DNA of 64,000 nucleotides from Membranipora membranacea (lineage: Eukaryota; Bryozoa; Gymnolaemata; Cheilostomatida; Membraniporidae). Below are positions 62,501 to 64,000 of the stretch, piece after piece (the first letter of the stretch is position 1; each line of letters begins with the position of its first letter). The notes beneath the pieces are model-generated. The model saw nothing but the letters and a program-made list of their open reading frames with translations, searched no databases and was not told where the DNA came from. The stretch lies in NCBI GenBank assembly GCA_914767715.1, contig OU612068.1:15438001-15502000 (forward strand). The letters run 5' to 3'. Position numbers and translations under genes: made by a program.

Positions 62501-64000
62501 TAGTGTGATGTTTGAGAGAGCACCAAACTTCAATTAAATCTTAGATTGGTATTTGCAACCCAGATATCAAATGGTACTACCATGTTTGACAGCTGTAGAA
62601 GGATTTTGCCGCTCATGATCCATTGTGATTCAAACTCGCAAGGCTACATTGGTGTCAGTCTGAATCAAAGTGTTAGGATAACAACACTCGGACTACTCCG
62701 AACACTATATATGTCAATGAACCCACACCAGTGTCATTTACAATGGTCATCGCTAAAGTTAACTCATGACCCTAAGAAGGGGATTAGGTAAAGTCAGGTT
62801 AAACAGTTCCTGTCACACCTACAACATTAAAAAAGATTCTCTTGCGACAGGATTTGGTTTATCCTTTTTTTTTTAATCTCTGCTGCCGTTAGTAATACAC
62901 ATGCAACTGAACAAAATTCACAGTGCTGCTTATATCATGTCAGAACTGATCTGATAAGTTCATGTCCAGTACACTCCCTCAACTGTGAGCTTTCTTAAAA
63001 GCCCACTGAAGCTGCGCAACTAACTTCACCCAGTAACCATTAGACTGTGAGTGAGTTGAAATGATACGCCTTAGGCCTAAAGAAACCAACCTGCTACAGG
63101 CGGGCAGAGAGAGGCTAAGTATCAGTACATATAAATGTTACTTGAAGTAGATTCTCAGGCTGATCTGGCCAACAAACCAAAATATATCAGGATTAGTTAG
63201 CTGATCGGTAAATGAGTTAATTTCTCAAAACTCAGGACTTATCTGGATATTGTATACAGATGTGACTACCAAAGTCCACACTGATCCCGCATTCTGTTGA
63301 AAGTCTGCTTAGATAAATATCAGGGTTTTAATCGAAATGATTCTTGTATCCACCTGAGAAATCCCCTTTCTGGAGTTCCAACTGCTTGATGTCGGACGGA
63401 CCGTCCCCAACAAATTGATAATGAGATCAGTCAGATTTTCTCGGAGATGCCTCACTTTTCTAAACTTACGCTTAAACATAACAACGTTACAAACCATAAG
63501 TGGCAGTTGCTTGGTGAATCTTCAATGCTTCATTCTTCAGCATAGGCTGACAAATCTAGTTCCAAGTGGTAAGCTGTGTGTTGTATTGTTTGGTTTTAAT
63601 TGATCCCATCTGTATTTTTGTTTAGCTTAGTCCTCTTGAGCAGACCTGAAAACCATAATTCTGATTCCTGCTGAGAAAGAAATGATGTGACACAAAATCG
63701 TATAATTTCTTTTCATATTATGATGTTCTCTCTTCCTTGATGTCCTGTAAGTGGCTGTCTTCAGTGCCACGTGTGCTCTGGAATCTTGCTGTGTATGGAG
63801 ATTTTCTGGTGTCACCCTTGGCAATACTGTACCATTCCTGTATTCTATATCCTAATGATCTGTCTATGATTACAATCAACAGCTGTATGTCAACCTGAGT
63901 TTTGTGCGCAATACCTTTAATTTCTAACAAGTTAAGTTAAAGGGCACTAGTGTTAGGCTATCAAACAAAGTGTCTTCTGGTGCTGGTTCTCTTCTAGACG
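56554..64000 (+). CDS. 5' part of an unrecognised Ser/Thr-rich protein gene, runs off the window
   Basis: Four exons with consistent phases: 56554-56723, 59011-59144, 60154-60211, 61561-61662. A further acceptor (TCTTCTAG) ends at 63997, where the next exon may begin. The first exon starts MSTETRMQRSVEFVQKWVDS after an in-frame stop; an acceptor-like AG just before it suggests a 5' non-coding exon upstream. The encoded 155 residues are low in hydrophobics. They comprise a poly-Ser stretch with NPPSPSSSSSGQQSS, an Ala-rich piece AEVAVAAAADLHRSST, and RRRAF-type basic sites that could be phosphorylated. I do not recognise the family. The part seen looks like the disordered N-terminus of a larger regulatory protein. 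Exon calls rest on splice sites and phase, not homology. Confidence 0.5.
57249..57350. repeat. 102-bp palindromic insertion with 6-bp direct repeats
   Basis: GATGGT at 57243-57248 and 57351-57356 brackets arms of about 46 bases running GTTTAAACGGTGTCAGGATA...ATCAAC and back, with a 6-base loop. The element lies inside intron 1 of the gene starting at 56554. One arm resembles 56309-56352, 0.9 kb upstream. Confidence 0.8.
58039..58059. repeat. Hairpin insertion, CAAGGAGT family, 21 bp
   Basis: CAAGGAGTCTTTAACTCCTTG is bracketed by AGTAGA at 58032-58037 and 58060-58065. It is the smallest clear hairpin with a direct repeat in the window. Confidence 0.7.
58120..58195 (-). mobile_element. Fragment of SINE family 2
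   Basis: The segment GAGTTGTCATCTCTTGGCTC and onward through GCCCTCGAAATATGCATTCA matches the body of the SINE at 28995-29185 in the same orientation. The tRNA-like head is absent. Confidence 0.5.

Overview
The window is nuclear DNA from an animal, almost certainly an invertebrate. Genes are split into many short exons by GT-AG introns of a few hundred bases. The DNA is AT-rich, and the encoded proteins align along their length with human proteins. I could not fix the phylum from sequence alone. Five conserved genes can be read from start codon to stop codon with every splice phase consistent. One probable ciliary gene and the 5' part of an unrecognised gene are also present.

Layout. 163-9152 (minus): RCC1L, a mitochondrial RCC1-repeat protein, 8 exons; one intron holds a cluster of transposon remains. 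9516-11441: a 1.9-kb non-coding foldback element with an exact 8-bp target duplication, hAT-like. 12177-14553 (plus): DSCC1, 3 exons. 14933-15769 (minus): small basic coiled-coil protein resembling the CFAP97/hemingway domain, convergent with DSCC1. 15.8-25.0 kb: gene-poor and repeat-bearing. 25026-25667 (plus): PTRHD1, 2 coding exons. 26001-34487 (minus): ARMH3 (C10orf76), 20 exons, convergent with PTRHD1. 34.5-38.8 kb: intergenic, with a tRNA-derived SINE. 38772-47488 (minus): DPY19-like C-mannosyltransferase, 17 exons. 47.5-56.5 kb: no confident coding sequence; a decayed minisatellite and several hairpins. From 56554 (plus): Ser/Thr-rich gene of unknown family that runs off the right edge.

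The genes do not form a pathway. They are independent housekeeping-type genes: mitochondrial GTPase/ribosome support, sister-chromatid cohesion loading, a peptidyl-tRNA hydrolase relative, Golgi PI4KB/GBF1 support and ER C-mannosylation.

The most unusual feature is a recurring class of short palindromic (hairpin) insertions of about 20-110 bp. Many are flanked by direct repeats of 6-14 bp that look like target-site duplications. Several sequence families recur at unlinked places: CAATGAACTCCCTC arms, CAAGGAGT arms, GTTCCCTCTGTGGTG arms and GCCTTGTCAYGCGGC arms. Loop lengths differ between copies, and a 14-base half-arm copy still carries an 11-bp duplication. The elements are too small for ordinary MITEs, and the duplication length is not fixed. 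I regard this as the best candidate for an undescribed mobile or repair-derived system. Separate TTAA-flanked MITEs (two families) and at least two tRNA-derived SINE families are also present.
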